DNA of 64,000 nucleotides from assembly GCA_963709645.1 (NCBI GenBank), contig CAVPXP010000048.1, forward strand, positions 173,659-237,658, given 5' to 3'. Source of the stretch: DYRB01 sp963709645 (lineage in GTDB: Bacteria; Pseudomonadota; Gammaproteobacteria; Chromatiales; Chromatiaceae). Positions within the stretch are counted from its first letter, which is position 1, and every line of letters begins with the position of its first letter. The notes beneath the pieces were generated by a model that had not been told where the DNA came from, did not search any database, and saw only the letters and a program-made list of their open reading frames with translations. The position numbers and the translations under genes are program-made. This document shows, piece by piece, positions 62,825 through 64,000 of this stretch.

Positions 62825-63042
62825 ATGACCAGCACCATCCTTGCCGAAGCCCGGGCAGACGGGTTCACCTGGACCTGACCGCCCCCGGCACCGCCCGGGT
62901 TAGCGGACTTGCCGAAGCCCTAGCCCACTGGCTCCCATAGGTTTGAGTTTGCAAGCCCGCGCTGGTCGAGGCCCTGGCGCCGCGCCTTCGCTGGCGGCTA
63001 GGCCTTGCCGCGGCACTCCTCGCCGCCGTCGAGCATAATTAG
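62825..63042 (+). pseudogene. Decayed TubC-like docking-domain gene
   Basis: From ATG 62825: MTSTILAEARADGF, then after a one-base shift LDLTAPGTARVSGLAEALAHWLP, a TAG and a TGA in frame, and on to KPALVEALAPRLRWRL ending at 63042. Joined, it looks like the small domain (a helix, a strand hairpin and KPALVEAL) found in mobile-element genes and TubC_N docking regions. It carries one shift and two in-frame stops, so it is a remnant. The assignment is tentative. Confidence 0.4.
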
Positions 63043-63127
63043 GAGCAGGCACCCTCGAACCGACGACAGACTGAGCCAATGCGGCCATAATTGAGGGTGA
63101 CCCGATCACCCCTCAGAGCGACCCATC

Positions 63128-63454
63128 ATGACCCCACTTGACGAAAAGCAGGTCGTCCAGCTGATCGACGACGCCTTCGACCGATACCGCGGCAACGTCA
63201 ACGAACTCAAGGGCGCAATCGGCGCGTTCATGTTGGGCCGCATCATCGGCTGGAAACCTCTGATGCTCATGCAGGACAAGCGCTCCATCGAGAAGTACGA
63301 GCGCATCATGGGGGTGTCGTTCCGCGATGTCTGCCCCGAGGTCGGAGCCAAGGCAGAGCGGTCCCACGCCTGGAAGGCCATGCAGAAAGTAAGAAATTTC
63401 TGGAAGGCGGTAAAGGGCGAAATCGCCGGCGTGCGCTCGCCCGAGGTGCTGTAG
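63128..63454 (+). CDS. Hypothetical protein of the integrated element
   Basis: 108 residues: LDEKQVVQLIDDAFDRYRGNVNELKGAIGAFMLGRIIGWKPLMLMQD, then a helical, lysine-rich tail (HAWKAMQKVRNFWKAVKGE). No signal peptide. A terminator follows 35 nt later. Family not recognised; it may be a small regulator or accessory protein of the element. Confidence 0.6.
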   Translation: MTPLDEKQVVQLIDDAFDRYRGNVNELKGAIGAFMLGRIIGWKPLMLMQDKRSIEKYERIMGVSFRDVCPEVGAKAERSHAWKAMQKVRNFWKAVKGEIAGVRSPEVL

Positions 63455-63488
63455 GGAGACCGTCGCCGCGTCTTTGCAAGAATCTGCG

Positions 63489-63517
63489 AAAGGGGGATTG
63501 AATCCCCCTTTATTTTT
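63489..63517 (+). terminator. Rho-independent terminator
   Basis: 10-bp stem AAAGGGGGAT / ATCCCCCTTT with a 3-nt loop, then ATTTTT. Follows the 108-residue gene. Confidence 0.75.
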
Positions 63518-63567
63518 GCCTACGCTAGGGGGCATTGAATGTCCCTTAACTACGCGGAGGCGAAAAC

Positions 63568-63777
63568 ATGAGTGCGGCACTGTTGACCACGGGCGAGGCT
63601 GCCCGTTACCTCGGGGTGAGCAAAGCCTTTCTTGAACGTGACCGGTGGGCCGGGGCGCGGATACTGTTCGTGCGGATCGGCGCCCGCGCAGTGCGCTACC
63701 GCTTGGCGGACCTGGACCGCTACATCGACGCCCGGTTGCGCCGGTCCACGTCCGACCCCGGGAGGTCCGCCCAATGA
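63568..63777 (+). CDS. AlpA/excisionase-like DNA-binding protein
   Basis: 69 residues. A MerR-like helix-turn-helix as in excisionases and AlpA regulators: LLTTGEAARYLGVSKAFLERDRWAGARI, then VRIGARAVRYRLADLDRYIDARL. These proteins direct excision or switch on integrase genes of P4-type elements, which fits the integrase to the left. The gene overlaps the next start by 4 nt (ATGA). Confidence 0.82.
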   Translation: MSAALLTTGEAARYLGVSKAFLERDRWAGARILFVRIGARAVRYRLADLDRYIDARLRRSTSDPGRSAQ

Positions 63778-63983
63778 GCGTGCGGCCTTCGCAGTTACCC
63801 GACCGGTGGAAAACCGCCGCACTCCGCACCGAGGTCATGGACGGGGTCGACTGCGACCCGTTGGATAACGACTTCCTCAACACCGTGCTGCGTCCGTTGC
63901 CGAGGGCGCTGCGTCAGGCCTTCGCGGGGCAGTACAACCGGACCTACCGATCCCAGGGTCCCCAAGCGGCCAATCATACGTAA
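63774..63983 (+). CDS. Small protein coupled to the AlpA-like gene
   Basis: 69 residues: PDRWKTAALRTEVMDGVDCDPLDNDFLNTVLRPLPRALRQAFAGQYNRTYR. A GGGAGG ribosome site lies 10 nt before the ATG at 63774. Probably a replication or transfer accessory protein of the element; no firm family. Confidence 0.6.
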   Translation: MSVRPSQLPDRWKTAALRTEVMDGVDCDPLDNDFLNTVLRPLPRALRQAFAGQYNRTYRSQGPQAANHT

Positions 63984-64000
63984 CTGAGCGGCTACACAAC

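Overview
The window is a high-GC chromosome segment from a gammaproteobacterium. TruC, PBP1C, RlmJ of E. coli length and a long single-chain PurL point to that class. NosL-like, DsrE-like and PDC-sensor proteins are compatible with a sulfur-oxidising lineage such as the Chromatiales, but no photosynthesis or sulfur-oxidation operon lies here, so the order is inference.

Layout. (1) 1-7640, minus strand: a probable single operon for metal (likely copper) handling, with a NosL-like protein, small membrane proteins, an FtsX/LolD-type ABC exporter, a membrane protein with a histidine/cysteine cluster, a TlpA thioredoxin, a zinc-ribbon protein, an HMA protein and a copper-type P-ATPase cut by the window edge. 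(2) 8365-16234: a hybrid kinase/response regulator/ArsR operon, truC, a Bcp peroxiredoxin and an OmpR/EnvZ-like pair. (3) 16382-34568: housekeeping genes (pbpC, a B12-radical SAM protein, purL, msrBA, msrPQ, rlmJ, ilvBHC), closed by a strong terminator. (4) 35479-42494: a caspase-like protease, an 1831-residue protein with two alpha/beta-hydrolase domains, a CHAT protease domain and a helical tail, and an M15 peptidase. (5) 42637-50560: ubiA, dsbA, small periplasmic proteins, a secreted RTX-repeat protein and a sulfatase. (6) 50661-53278: a second, unrelated-looking caspase gene translationally coupled to another alpha/beta-hydrolase. (7) putA, then a repeat-rich accessory zone with a decayed PIN toxin, its intact antitoxin and a GIY-YIG nuclease. 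(8) 60787 to the end: the left edge of an integrated element, with a tRNA-Thr 3' fragment, a tyrosine integrase, small hypothetical genes and an AlpA-like regulator.

The most interesting material is the two caspase-hydrolase loci, which look like protease-triggered conflict or cell-suicide modules built from the same parts in different arrangements.

A second window-wide theme is frameshifts. At least nine small indels break otherwise well-conserved genes (HMA protein, membrane protein, ABC ATPase, nosL, purL, msrQ, second caspase, second hydrolase). Several are compensated within the same gene, and essential purL is hit. They look more like sequencing errors in a draft assembly than gene decay. 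The decayed PIN toxin and a TubC-like remnant carry in-frame stop codons instead and look truly dead.
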